A stretch of 28,928 nucleotides of DNA from Candidatus Schekmanbacteria bacterium (lineage in GTDB: Bacteria; CSSED10-310; JACPHN01), in NCBI GenBank assembly GCA_016188575.1, contig JACPHN010000221.1, positions 1 through 28,928 on the forward strand, given 5' to 3'. Shown here piece after piece: positions 16,908 through 26,700 of the stretch (position 1 is the stretch's first letter; each line of letters starts with the position of its first letter). Position numbers and translations under genes: made by a program. The notes beneath the pieces were generated by a model. It saw only the letters and a list, made by a program, of their open reading frames with translations, made no database searches and was not told the DNA's origin.

Positions 16908-18542
16908 GTGATCACGACCGAGACGCACCGCAGCCTGAGCGCTTACGACTTTGCCCACGAAGGCCTCAAGGTCGCCGCTATCGACATCGGAACGAATTCG
17001 ATCCACATGATCGTCGCCCGGGTATCGGGGGCTTCACTGGAAGTCGTCGACCGGGAAAAGGACCTCGTGCTCCTGGGCCAGAGCGTGTTCTGCACCGGGT
17101 CGCTGAGCGCGGACGCGCGTCACGCGGTCGCCGACGTGTTGCGCAAGAACCTGAAGCTCGTCCGCCGGCACGGCGCGCACGAGCTCCTCTGCTTCGCAAC
17201 CAGCGCCTTTCGCGAAGCGAAAAACGGCGGCGACGTGATTGCGGAGCTGGACGACGAGCTCGACCTCCAGGTGCGGCTGATTTCGCCCCAGGAGGAGGCT
17301 CGACTGATTTTCATCGCGGTTCGCGAGGCTCTGGACATCACGGGGCAGCGCACGCTGGTCGTCGACGTCGGCGGCGGCAGCGTGGAGCTCGTCCTCTCCG
17401 ACCGCGAGCGCCAGCCGGTGCTGCTGGAAAGCCTGAAGCTCGGCTGCTTGCGACTGGCGGAGCTGTTTGGCAGCGGCAGCGCGCTGTCGCCCAAGAAGCG
17501 GCGCACGCTGGAGAGCTACGTCCGCGCCGAGATTGACGCGCCACTGCAAGAGATCATGGGGCTCGGCGTCGACCAGGTCGTGGCGACGTCCGGAACGGCA
17601 CAGGCGCTTGCCAACATCAGCCGCATTCGCCGGGGGCAAGGCCCGCTGCAGATTGCCAACGGGCACGTAGTCAGCCTGAGCGAGCTTCAAGAGGTGCTCG
17701 ATTGGCTGGCGAAGATGCCGCCGAATCGCCGGTCGAGCGTGAAGGGGCTGGACGAAAAACGGGAGATGACCATCGTTCCGGGAGGAGTCGTGCTGACCCT
17801 GGTATTGCAGGCGCTCGGCCAGGAACGCCTGATCCTGTGCGATTGGGCGTTACGGGAGGGCATGGTTCTCGACCACCTGGAAGGGCATCTGCCGGCGGTG
17901 GCGCTGCGGGAGGCACACCCGGACCTGCGCGCCAGAAGCGTCATCGAGCTGGCGCGCAGGTTTGGATGCGATACGCCGCACGCCTACCAGGTGCAGCGGC
18001 TGGCGTTGGCGATCTTCGATCAGATCGGAGGTCTGGCGAACCTTACGGCCGACGATCGCACCTTGCTCGGCTATGCCGCGCTGCTACACGACATCGGCGG
18101 CCACATCAGCTACGAGCGGCACGACCGCCATACTGCGTACATCATTCGCCACTCGAGGCTGCGCGGCTTTTCCGGCCCCGAGCTGCTGCTGCTGACGGTG
18201 GTCGCCCAGTTTCACCGGGGCAAGGAGCCCAGTGGCCGCAATCCGGCGGTGGCGACGCTCTGCTCCGCCGATCGGAAACGAGCCCGCATTCTCTCCGCGA
18301 TCCTGTCGGTCGCCGAGAGCCTCGACCGCAGTCACTATCAGGCGGTCTCCGAGCTCAAAGGGAAGATCACCAGAGACGTGATCACGTTTTCGCTGGAAGG
18401 GCACCTCGATGCCGAGCTGGAGCTGTGGGCGGCGCGGCGGAAGCTCTGGCGCCTGAGCAAGGCGTTTGGACGCGAGGTCGAGCTGGTGCCGGTGGCGCCT
18501 CGCGCGCCGCGTGTGATCGAGGTCGGGGGCGACGACGAGTAG
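16908..18542 (+). CDS. ppx: Exopolyphosphatase / (p)ppGpp-phosphatase family protein (Ppx/GppA) with HD domain
   Basis: The start is GTG 16908, because GGAGG lies 8 nt upstream (16895-16899); the open frame reaches further back but without coding character. The 544-residue protein has the actin-like ATPase-fold phosphate loop VAAIDIGTNSIHMIVARV (22-39), the second loop LVVDVGGGSVEL and the TSGTAQALANI segment of the Ppx/GppA N-terminal domains. A C-terminal HD-type domain follows, with LLHDIGGHISYERHDRHTAY (His394-Asp395) and later RARILSAILSVAESLDRSH. Ppx removes phosphate from the end of inorganic polyphosphate; GppA converts pppGpp to ppGpp. The two cannot be separated from sequence alone, but the long C-terminal HD part favours the exopolyphosphatase-type member. 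It is transcribed divergently from the cytochrome operon. No polyphosphate kinase is in the window. Confidence 0.93.
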   Translation: MITTETHRSLSAYDFAHEGLKVAAIDIGTNSIHMIVARVSGASLEVVDREKDLVLLGQSVFCTGSLSADARHAVADVLRKNLKLVRRHGAHELLCFATSAFREAKNGGDVIAELDDELDLQVRLISPQEEARLIFIAVREALDITGQRTLVVDVGGGSVELVLSDRERQPVLLESLKLGCLRLAELFGSGSALSPKKRRTLESYVRAEIDAPLQEIMGLGVDQVVATSGTAQALANISRIRRGQGPLQIANGHVVSLSELQEVLDWLAKMPPNRRSSVKGLDEKREMTIVPGGVVLTLVLQALGQERLILCDWALREGMVLDHLEGHLPAVALREAHPDLRARSVIELARRFGCDTPHAYQVQRLALAIFDQIGGLANLTADDRTLLGYAALLHDIGGHISYERHDRHTAYIIRHSRLRGFSGPELLLLTVVAQFHRGKEPSGRNPAVATLCSADRKRARILSAILSVAESLDRSHYQAVSELKGKITRDVITFSLEGHLDAELELWAARRKLWRLSKAFGREVELVPVAPRAPRVIEVGGDDE

Positions 18543-18681
18543 GCGGGAGCGGAGTGGCGGCGGGGGCCGCTCGGGGATCATGGGAGACTGGCTGCGAGCG
18601 AGGGGGGCGGACGCCATGGCCCGCCCCTGGATCACTGAACCGGCGCCGGGCGCTCAGCCGCCGGTGAGGCTAACGGCGTTC

Positions 18682-18699
18682 CCGGACTCTCAAGTCCGG
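18682..18699. terminator. Hairpin between convergent ppx and SET genes
   Basis: CCGGACT and AGTCCGG form a perfect 7-bp stem with a 4-nt loop (CTCA), between the two convergent stops at 18542 and 18767. No T-run follows on either strand, so an intrinsic terminator is only possible. The rest of 18543-18766 holds nothing recognisable. Confidence 0.35.
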
Positions 18700-18766
18700 C
18701 ACACCCCGCGGATGGCAGGGGAATCCGCGACGCTCACCACGGGTCGGCTGCTGCCGGCGCCGTCCA

Positions 18767-19282
18767 TCATCGCGGCCCTTGCCGGAGCAATGCCATGATG
18801 TGCGGGTTGAAGTAGTAGCGCGACAGGACGTCAGGGGGGAGATGCCGGGCACCCCGGATGTGCTGCAAGCACTGCTCGCTTCGGCACAGGCAAAGGAACG
18901 GTTCGGCCATGTCCCATTCGGTCGACGGGTAGAAGTACGTCAGCTCGTCGCCTTGCCGGATCTCGCGCGTTGCTGTGATGAGCATCCTGGTGGTGTCAAA
19001 CAGCAGGTTGGGCGCGCATGAGTGGTTGGCGCTTGGCCACGGGAAGGCGATATCGGCGTGCTGGTAAAACCCGATCTGGACGGTGTAGCGAGTGGGATTG
19101 GAGCGCTGGGAGACGCAGAGGAGGTTGCTGACGATCTGGCCGGCCTTGAAGGAGCGGCCGGCGATCAGGTGCTTTGTGCCATCGGGGTTGAGGACTTCGA
19201 CAGCGTTTTGTGCGTCTCCATAGTCGAGGTAAAGGTAGTCTAACGATGCGGAACCCAGCCGTGCGCTGGTATTGAGTGTCAT
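18767..19282 (-). CDS. Bacterial SET-domain protein (putative lysine methyltransferase)
   Basis: This 171-residue protein contains the diagnostic SET motifs near its middle: NHSCAPN (86-92), then ITATREIRQGDELTYFY (103-118). A post-SET-like zinc cluster CLCRSEQC (Cys131, 133, 138) follows. The first Cys of that cluster, together with the NHSC Cys, could complete a zinc site. SET proteins methylate lysines using S-adenosylmethionine; the target cannot be deduced. The N-terminal cofactor GxG part is weak or absent, so activity is uncertain. GC is about 60% in counted lines, below its neighbours, and a roughly 50% GC tract lies directly upstream, which points to horizontal acquisition. No strong ribosome site is seen at ATG 19282. 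Confidence 0.85.
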   Translation of the reverse strand: MTLNTSARLGSASLDYLYLDYGDAQNAVEVLNPDGTKHLIAGRSFKAGQIVSNLLCVSQRSNPTRYTVQIGFYQHADIAFPWPSANHSCAPNLLFDTTRMLITATREIRQGDELTYFYPSTEWDMAEPFLCLCRSEQCLQHIRGARHLPPDVLSRYYFNPHIMALLRQGPR

Positions 19283-19822
19283 CTGAGTTAGTGGATGGAA
19301 AGGCAGCTAGTCATAGAAAACAGCACGTATTGATTCCCATGGTTGCGATCCATAAAGAAGTAGGGCGTACAGGGATCCTGGCTTTGCAAAAAACCGTAAA
19401 CGAATCACACTCTTTGGCACGAGGCACCTCTCACGATCGGAAAACAACAAAATACGGGCTACGCTTGTGACTTGCGGCGCCTCCACGACCGCGCGGTCCA
19501 GCCGGAAAGCACGGTGGCTCGCCGCTTCGGTACATCACCGCCAAGTCACGGCGGTAATTCTTTATCTCTCATGGACGGATGTCAATAGCCGCTGGTACCG
19601 TTCGCCGGAAGTGGTATTGACGCACCGCGTACGCGCCCCGCATCGTCCCGACGTTGCCCAGCGGCCGGGGTGCTCACGCCGGGCACGGCGGTCGATGGCA
19701 GTACGGAACAGGCCGCCGCGTCAAGTAGGCGAGCGGAGCTGAAGCCACCGCCGCTTCGACGTCGCCGCGACCGCGCCCCCACCTCACTTCCCCCGCACTC
19801 CGGGGGACGGAACGAAGTGGGC
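19283..19822. other. Intergenic region with low-GC tract and a hairpin
   Basis: Bases 19283-19470 are about 50% GC, far below the surrounding genes, and probably hold the promoter of the SET gene; I cannot assign -10/-35 boxes with confidence. A short 64-codon frame on the + strand (19276-19470) has no recognisable product. A 6-bp hairpin ACCGCC/GGCGGT lies at 19537-19555, followed by AATTCTTTAT on the + strand. The end of the region carries a REP-like palindrome just after the kinase stop. Confidence 0.5.
19776..19807. repeat. REP-like palindrome
   Basis: CCCCCACCTCACT is followed by a 7-bp stem, TCCCCCG (19789-19795) and CGGGGGA (19801-19807), around CACTC. The CCCCCACCTCAC flank matches the elements near 13.7 and 23.5 kb. 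It lies just downstream of the kinase-AAA gene stop, a usual position for REP sequences. Confidence 0.65.
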
Positions 19823-22800
19823 TCAGTCACCGCGCGCTCGTTCGTCGCGGGCCGCGGCGGGCGGCTGTTCGGGGAAGGCCGCCTCGCCAAACACGAGCTC
19901 CGCGCCCCGCCCCTGGTCAAATGCCTCTTGCGCGCGTTGCACCCGAGCAATTGCCAGGCGGATGTCGGTCAGGGGCGGCGCATCCAGCCTGCGCGCGACG
20001 TCCTCGGCGCGGCCGAGCGCGTCGCGACCGCTGTGGCCCGCGGCAAGCTCGAGAAAAGCACGCTCGCAATGGCAGGCGCCGGCCTCCGCGGGATACTGAG
20101 ATTCCGGGAGCTTCGCTTCGGCCGCCGCCAGGTAGCGATCCGCGGCCCCCATGTCGCCGGCGCACCGCCTGGCGATCCTGGCCAGCCCAAGCAGGGCGAT
20201 CCCGCCGCTCCACGCTAACTGGATCTTCTCCGACAGCGCCGCGGCCACCTCATAGTGACCCATCGCTTCGGCAATGCTGCCGCGAGCGACGCATACTTCC
20301 GCCAGGTAGCAAAGCGCGACCGCCTCCCAATCCGCGCTGCCCGTCTCGCGAGCGAGCGCCAGCGCCGCCTCGAGGGAGCGCCTGGCAGCATCGATGTCGC
20401 CCAGTTGAAGCAGACTGAGCCCGGAATTGCCAACGCACACCGCTTCCCATCGCCGATCTCCGTGCTCCGCAAACAGCGCTCGAGCGCGCCCGAAACAGTC
20501 CACGCTGCGCGCATACTCCCCGAGCCACGCGCATAGCGTCCCGCGGTTCAACTGCAGCTTTGCCTGCATGCGGTGGTCGCCGAGCTTTTCGGCGAGCGCG
20601 AGGGCACACCCCTGCAGCGTCTCGGCCTCCGACCAGCGGCACATTTCCGCCGCGACATTGGACAGCACCAGCAGGATTTCCAGCTCCTGCGCCGCTGCAC
20701 CCCGCGCGCGGACGGCAGGAAGCAGCGCCTGTAGCATTTCCGCGGCGTCGCTTTGGCGCGTGGTCCGCCAACGGAAGATCGAAAGCTGGATAAGACTCTC
20801 GTGCAGGACCGACTCGTCGCCCACCGCCACCGCCTCGACGTGGGCGTGCCGCAGTTGGGCCAAGGCGTCTTCCGGACGGCCCTGGACGAACAGGACGTCG
20901 CGCGCAAGCTCACACCGGGCCCGCACGGACTCGACGGTCGGCGCGGCGAGGCAGTCGAAGTAAGACTGATACGAGCGTTCGGCGTCCTTGTGCGCGTACG
21001 CTCGCCGCGCCTGTTGGGCGGCCAGCAGATGATATCGGGCGGCGCGAGCCGCGTCTCCGGCGAGCTCCCAGTGCCTGGCCAGTGCCGCCGCGCCGAGGTC
21101 GCCGGGGCCTCGGTCGCGAGCTTCGAGGTTGCGCGCGGCGCGTTCGTGCAAACGGCGCCGGAGCTCTTCGTCAAGCGAGGCGTAGGCGACTAACCGGATC
21201 GTATCGTGAGTGAAGCAATAGCACCGCGCGCTGCCGACTTCGAGGATCGCCATTCTGATTAGCTCGTCGAGCGCGCTCAGGAAATCGATCTCCTCGCCCT
21301 CGGCCAGAAGCTGCAGGAGGTCGGATTCCGGCTCTTGCCCGAGCACCGCGGCCAGCTCGGACAGCGCGCGCGCCGGGCGAGAGAGGGTGCCCAGACGTCG
21401 CGCTATCAGCGCCTCGATCGAAGCCGGCAGTGGGAGCGCCGCAAAGTCTATCGCCTCGCCTGCAGCCTCGCCGGAGGCCACCTGCCACACGCCTCGCCTG
21501 TCCCGGCGCAGCAGACCACCGGAAACCGCCGTCCGCAGGTATTCGGCGATGAAGAACGGATTGCCGGACGAGTGCCGGGCGATGAACGCACCGAACCTCG
21601 CCGGAGGTGAAGCGAGCCCGAGCATGTTGGCGACGACGCGCACGGCGTCCGTCTCCGGGAGCCGGCCCAGGCGGCACACTGTGGCCCGGCCGCGGCTGAG
21701 CTTCGCCGTCAGCTCGGATGCCGCCTCTTCGGTCCGCACGGTCACGACAACGATCCACCGGTGCGCCCGGACCCGCCTGCCGTCGGCGACCTTGAGCACC
21801 CAGTCGCGAGTGAGGTCGTCCGCCCAATGGACATCCTCCAACACCACCAGCAGTGGTGACGCTGCTGCCAGCGCCTCAAACGTGCTCGTCAACGCGGTGA
21901 ACAGCCGCCGTCTCGCCTCGGCGGGCGGCAGCTCCGGCGGGTCGGGCCAAATTTCCTTTCCCGGTAGGTCGGCCAGCGCCCGTGCGTAGGGAGCGAGGAT
22001 TTTCGCGGCGGCTCCGAGGATCTGCTCCGTTTCCCGGATGCCCCCGGCGCGGCAGCGATCCGCGATTGCTTGCAGCGGGCGCAGCATGCCGCCGAGGGGG
22101 ACGCGAGGCGTCTCGCGGCACTCGCCGACAAATACCGCAAAACCTTCCGCCGCGGCCTCTCTGACGACCTCCATCACCAGCCGGGTCTTGCCGACGCCGC
22201 GCTCCCCGAAAACCGCAATCACCTCACCGGCGCCGCGCCTGGCGTCCGCGACGCTACGGCTCATCTGCGCCAGCTCGTCGAGGCGACCGGACAGGGCGGG
22301 CCGGTACAGGTAGGGCCGGGGTTGCGGCCAGGACGCTGTGCAGGCGTCGGCCGGAACGAGCGCCGAGAGCTGTCTGATCACGTCGCTGGCGTGCCCGATC
22401 CGCTCTGGTGGGCGCTTGGCCAGCAGCGAGCAGGCGAGGCTGTCCAGGAGGGGGGGGATGCCGTCGACGAGCTCCGAGAGTCGCGGCGGCACCGTTCCGA
22501 GGTGCTCGCGCAGCACCTCCATCGCCGTCGCGGCGACGAAGGGCGGGCGCGCCGCCAGCAAGAAATACAGCATGCATCCCAGCGCATACAGGTCGGCGCG
22601 AGCGTCCACGAATTCGCCGCGAATTTGCTCCGGCGCCATATACCCCGCCGATCCGGCGGCTACAGGACCGGACCACAGTGCCTCCCGCCCGGTGGCTGCG
22701 GCAAAGTAGGCAGTCAGGCCGAAGTCCACCAGGACCGGAATGCCGTCTGGCCGCAGGATGACGTTTTCCGGCTTCAAATCGCGATGCACGATCCCCTCGC

Positions 22801-23341
22801 CGTGCAGGTACGCCAGCGTCCAGCAGAGACGATTCACGACCCGCAGGACCGTCTCGAGTCGCTCGCGGGAACAGCGCGGGCGTGGTTCGGCTGATGGCGT
22901 AGCGGCGTGCGGCTCACGAGCATCGCGCGCGGCGCCCGCCGGGGGGCCGCCGCCCCGGCACCAGCGGAGCGTCTCCGCGGACGTTGCAGACTGTTCTTCC
23001 GCGTGCGATCGCAGGGGGTCGCGCACCGGAGCCCACGACGCCAACGTCTCTCCGGCAACGTGCTCCATGGCGTACCACGGTTGCTCCACGTCGACGGCAT
23101 ACTCGCGGATCTTCACGATTCCCGGGTGATGGATGGCGGCCAGAGCGAGGATCTCGCGGCGAATGCCCTGCAGCGTCTCGGCGTTGGCGGCTCGCACCGT
23201 CTTTACCGCCACCTCCTCGCCGCTGACCTCGTGAAACGCTCGATAGACAACTCCCATCCCACCCCTACCGAGAGGTTTTCCGAGCCGGTACGGCCCGAGC
23301 TTGGCGGGACTTGCGGCGGTGACTTCCTTCTTCGTATTCAC
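19823..23341 (-). CDS. Ser/Thr protein kinase fused to AAA ATPase and TPR sensor region
   Basis: A 1172-residue protein from a GTG start (GAGGG 8 nt upstream). The N-terminal Hanks kinase has LGRGGMGVVY (24-33), Lys47, HRDLKPEN (186-193), DFG (206-208) and APE. An AAA_16/STAND-like ATPase follows, with Walker A GERGVGKT (379-386) and Walker B LLVVLEDVHWAD (497-508). From about 740 to 1140 helical repeats with TPR spacing predominate (for example NSGLSLLQLGDIDAARRSLEAALALA). This kinase-ATPase-TPR plan is that of large regulatory kinases of actinobacteria and myxobacteria (PknK-like), where the TPR part senses partners. A Pro/Gly/Arg-rich insert of about 55 residues (105-160) interrupts the kinase before the catalytic loop. 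It is transcribed divergently from tamB. Confidence 0.93.
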   Translation of the reverse strand: MNTKKEVTAASPAKLGPYRLGKPLGRGGMGVVYRAFHEVSGEEVAVKTVRAANAETLQGIRREILALAAIHHPGIVKIREYAVDVEQPWYAMEHVAGETLASWAPVRDPLRSHAEEQSATSAETLRWCRGGGPPAGAARDAREPHAATPSAEPRPRCSRERLETVLRVVNRLCWTLAYLHGEGIVHRDLKPENVILRPDGIPVLVDFGLTAYFAAATGREALWSGPVAAGSAGYMAPEQIRGEFVDARADLYALGCMLYFLLAARPPFVAATAMEVLREHLGTVPPRLSELVDGIPPLLDSLACSLLAKRPPERIGHASDVIRQLSALVPADACTASWPQPRPYLYRPALSGRLDELAQMSRSVADARRGAGEVIAVFGERGVGKTRLVMEVVREAAAEGFAVFVGECRETPRVPLGGMLRPLQAIADRCRAGGIRETEQILGAAAKILAPYARALADLPGKEIWPDPPELPPAEARRRLFTALTSTFEALAAASPLLVVLEDVHWADDLTRDWVLKVADGRRVRAHRWIVVVTVRTEEAASELTAKLSRGRATVCRLGRLPETDAVRVVANMLGLASPPARFGAFIARHSSGNPFFIAEYLRTAVSGGLLRRDRRGVWQVASGEAAGEAIDFAALPLPASIEALIARRLGTLSRPARALSELAAVLGQEPESDLLQLLAEGEEIDFLSALDELIRMAILEVGSARCYCFTHDTIRLVAYASLDEELRRRLHERAARNLEARDRGPGDLGAAALARHWELAGDAARAARYHLLAAQQARRAYAHKDAERSYQSYFDCLAAPTVESVRARCELARDVLFVQGRPEDALAQLRHAHVEAVAVGDESVLHESLIQLSIFRWRTTRQSDAAEMLQALLPAVRARGAAAQELEILLVLSNVAAEMCRWSEAETLQGCALALAEKLGDHRMQAKLQLNRGTLCAWLGEYARSVDCFGRARALFAEHGDRRWEAVCVGNSGLSLLQLGDIDAARRSLEAALALARETGSADWEAVALCYLAEVCVARGSIAEAMGHYEVAAALSEKIQLAWSGGIALLGLARIARRCAGDMGAADRYLAAAEAKLPESQYPAEAGACHCERAFLELAAGHSGRDALGRAEDVARRLDAPPLTDIRLAIARVQRAQEAFDQGRGAELVFGEAAFPEQPPAAARDERARGD

Positions 23342-23763
23342 GTTGTGCCCTCTGATCTGGACCGAGCGACGGACGCCGCCAGGCGAAAGATCTCGGAGAC
23401 AGCGCGGGTGTCAGGCGAAACTCAGGTTATGGCTGCCGCTCGGTGGCGGCAAGATGGCAAGGCATCGAGGTGGCCCCCCTTCGACCCTCCCCCGCGCTTG
23501 GGGGTGAGGTGAGGTGGGGGGCTTCGTGATGCGCATTCGGCGCAGCTTGCATGCGCACAGACGGTGGCATCCCAGTTGCCTGGGCTCTGGTAGCCATGCC
23601 CATTCGGCCATATAGTCTTTGCTGACACGAACGTGGCCAGCGCCGGCGCCGGCTCGGGCGGCGGATGCAGGCCGCGATCGCGATCACGCGAATGGCCGCG
23701 CCGCTCGTGCGGTCGCCGCGCGGCACGCTCTCTCTCAGGCAGCGAATCTGCTTCGGAGACAGG
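23342..23763. other. Divergent intergenic region between the kinase-AAA gene and tamB
   Basis: The 422-bp spacer should hold promoters for both divergent genes; none is clear. It contains the REP-like element at 23479-23532. A frame extending tamB upstream to 23665 is open but lacks a ribosome site. No other gene is supported. Confidence 0.55.
23479..23532. repeat. REP-like palindrome (inverted copy of the 13.7-kb element)
   Basis: The core CCCCC (23489-23493) GCGCTT GGGGG (23500-23504) is followed by GAGGTGAGGTGGGGGG and TTCGTGATGC (23523-23532). Read on the minus strand, the last two blocks are identical to the flank of the element at 13723-13748, while the stems differ. Confidence 0.7.
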
Positions 23764-26700
23764 ATGGGGAGCCAGAACGCGGATGCGGTGCCGGCTCGCT
23801 CGGCGGCGGTTGTGCCGCCGCAGCGGATGCTACGCCGGTGGGGTCGCGTCGCCGGGTGTGTCGCTCTCGCCATCGTCACGCTTTTTTTCGCGGCGATGGC
23901 GTCGCTCAACGTGCCTGCGGTATCCACCGCCTTGCTGCGCCACGTCTTGAGCTTCGCCTTCACGCAGGTGCAGGGAACCGCGACACTCGGCGCCGTCTCG
24001 TTGAGCACGCTGGCCGGCACCGTCGAGGTCGAGAACGTCGACCTTTCTCTGCCCTTGCTGGTGGGCGGCAGCATCCGCGCGCGCGTGCCGCGGTTGCACG
24101 CCGACGTTTCGACCACGGCGCTGCTCCTGGGGCGGCTCGAGATCCAATCGGTGGAGGCGCGGGTTGCGGAGCTCGAGGTCGCGCTCCCCGATTCCTCGCC
24201 GGAACCTCGCGCGCAACCTCCCGAGCTGACTGCTGGGGCGGGTGCCTGGCTGCCGCCGCTCCCCGCTATCGAAGTCGGTAGCGCCCGGATCGAGGTGGAC
24301 GAGCTGGCGTTTTCGAGCGGGGCCGCAAACACCGTCAAGGCCGGCGGCCTGCGGCTTTCGGCACGCGGCTCGCTCGGGCGACCGACGGTCTCGGCCGCCG
24401 TGGACATCGATCGAGCGGCCGTGCGGGGGTGGGGTAGAGCAGACGAGATCGCGGCCATCCATGTCGAGGCGAGCTTGCAGGAGACGGTTGGTCTGCTCGC
24501 CTCGCTGCGGGCGGCGGCGCGCCAGACCGCCCTCGTCGCCCAGGTGCGGCTTCCCCCGACGGGCGCGGTGCCGGTGCTGGAGGACTTGCATGCCGGCGTT
24601 TCCGGAAGCTGGGGTGCTCTCGACGTGTCGGGGGCGATCGACCTCGCCGATGGCGCCAACGCGCGCCTGGCGGCGACGCTGACGGCGGTGACCCTGGACG
24701 TGGCGAGCGCTCTGGCGCTTCCCGTAGCGCTTCCCGGAGAGCTGGCGAGCGCGGTGAGCGGGTCGGTCACGGCGGCTGGGCGGCTTGCACAGCCGCGGGC
24801 CCTCGCCGCGTCCGCCCGGCTCTCGTTCGCTCCCGACGCGCAACGCTGCCCTGTCGAGCGAAGGAGCGCCGCGGCGCGGGTGGTCTGCCCGGCCGGGACT
24901 CTGGAAGCGGACATGTCCGCCGGCCGCATCCAGCTCGCCGCGCTCGAATTGACGGAAGGAGAGACGCACATCCGCGTCGCGGGAACGGTGCCGCTCGACC
25001 TCGACGGGGTCCTGGACACACCGCTTACCGTAGCGGTTCGCATGCCGGACGCGGCGCGCTACTCGGCGCTCGCCGGCAAGCGGCTGGCCGGCCAGGTCGA
25101 CGTGGACGCCACGGTGTCGGGAACGCTCGCTTCGCCGCGAGGGCGAGTCGCGATTCGCGCCGCGGGCTTCAGCATGAACGGCACGCTACTGCGGGGGCTC
25201 GATCTACAGGCGCGCTACGAGGACGGCGTGCTCTTCATCGAGCGCGGCCGCGTCGAGCACGAGGCGGCGCGCGCGCAGGCAACGGGAAAGATCGGGGTGC
25301 GCGATCTCCTGCGAGCAGCGCGTGGCGAGCGCGGCGGCGAGGAACCGCAGCTCGCCTTCTCCCTGGAAGGGCTCTCGGTGCGCGGCGCGGAAGTGGACAA
25401 TGCGAGCCTCACCGGTCGGCTCGACAACGGTGCGCTGCGGATCGCGGCGAGCTTCTTCGGCGAGGAGGCGCGGCTCACGGGACACCTGTCACTGGCCGCG
25501 CCGCGGCGCTTCGCGGCGACTCTGCAGGCGCAGAATCTGGACCTGGACCGCATCGGTCGCCTGCACGAAGCGCTGGCGGGCGACCTCGGCGGCCGCCTGT
25601 CGGGGCGCATCGAGGCTTCCGGAGGTGAGCCGACGTGGATCCCCGCGGTGACCGTCGAGCTGGATGCGCTGAGCGTGCGCTGGAAGGACTTGACCGCGGC
25701 GGCGGCGGCGCCCCTGCGCGCAGCGTTTGACCCGAGCGGCCGGGTCTCGGTTGCCGGCGCGCGGTTCCTGCTCGGCGATGCCGACGAGGTCATCCTGAGC
25801 GGCGTGGCCCGGCTCCCGCTGCCGGGGGCGAAGGGAAGCGCGCGAGACCAGCCTCTGGAGGCGCGGCTCGAGGCGACGATTCGGGACCTCGGGGAAACAC
25901 TGAGAAAGGCCGGCCTCGAGCTGCCGATCCGCGGCGGGCTGACGGTGGATGCGAGCGTATCTGGGACGGTGGCCCGTCCGGGGGTCGCCGGCCGGCTCGA
26001 GCTGGCGCGGCCCGCCGGCTATGGGTTTACCGCCGACCGCGTGGCCATCGCACTGGCGCCGCCGGACGAACAGCGCCGCGCCGGCGCGATCCTCGCGGGC
26101 GAGATCTCCGTCACGCGCGCCACCGTTTCTGACATCGAGGTCGGCGACGCGGAGCTCACGCTGGCGCTGAGCGCCCAGGAGGCGACCAGCACCGGCAGCC
26201 TCTGGGGAGGCGCTCTGGGCTACGAAGCGAGGTATGGCCTCACCTCGGGATTGCTGGACGCCACGGCCCGGATCCACAACTTCGCTGCCGGCCCCTGGAT
26301 CGGGCGGTTCGCGCCGAAGCTCGCGGGGAAGGTGGCCGCGACCGTCAACGGTGAGGTGCGCACCCGGATCCAGAAGGACGCGCCTCTGGCGGGCACCGCG
26401 AACGCGCACCTGACACTCTCCGACGCGCAGGCATTCGGCGAGCGCGTCGAGCTCTCCGACGCGCTGACGGTGACACTTGCGGATGGCACGGTGCGGGTTG
26501 CCGTGCCGGCGCTGTCGACCGACTTCGCCAGCGCGTCCGCCACGGCGACGCTCGCGACCGGTCGCGGCGGCGGCGTCCCCGGCCCGGGAGGTGGTCTCGC
26601 CAGCATCGGCGCCATCGATTTCTCCGCCGCGACGACCGGCCGCGTCGATTTGGGGCGGGTTCCTCCAGGCTTGCTGGAGATTGCGGCCATCGCCAGTCTC

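Noticed and set aside
19276-19470. Small + strand gene of 64 codons in the low-GC tract
   Set aside because: No ribosome site and no recognisable product, and it begins within the SET gene's start region; more likely promoter DNA.
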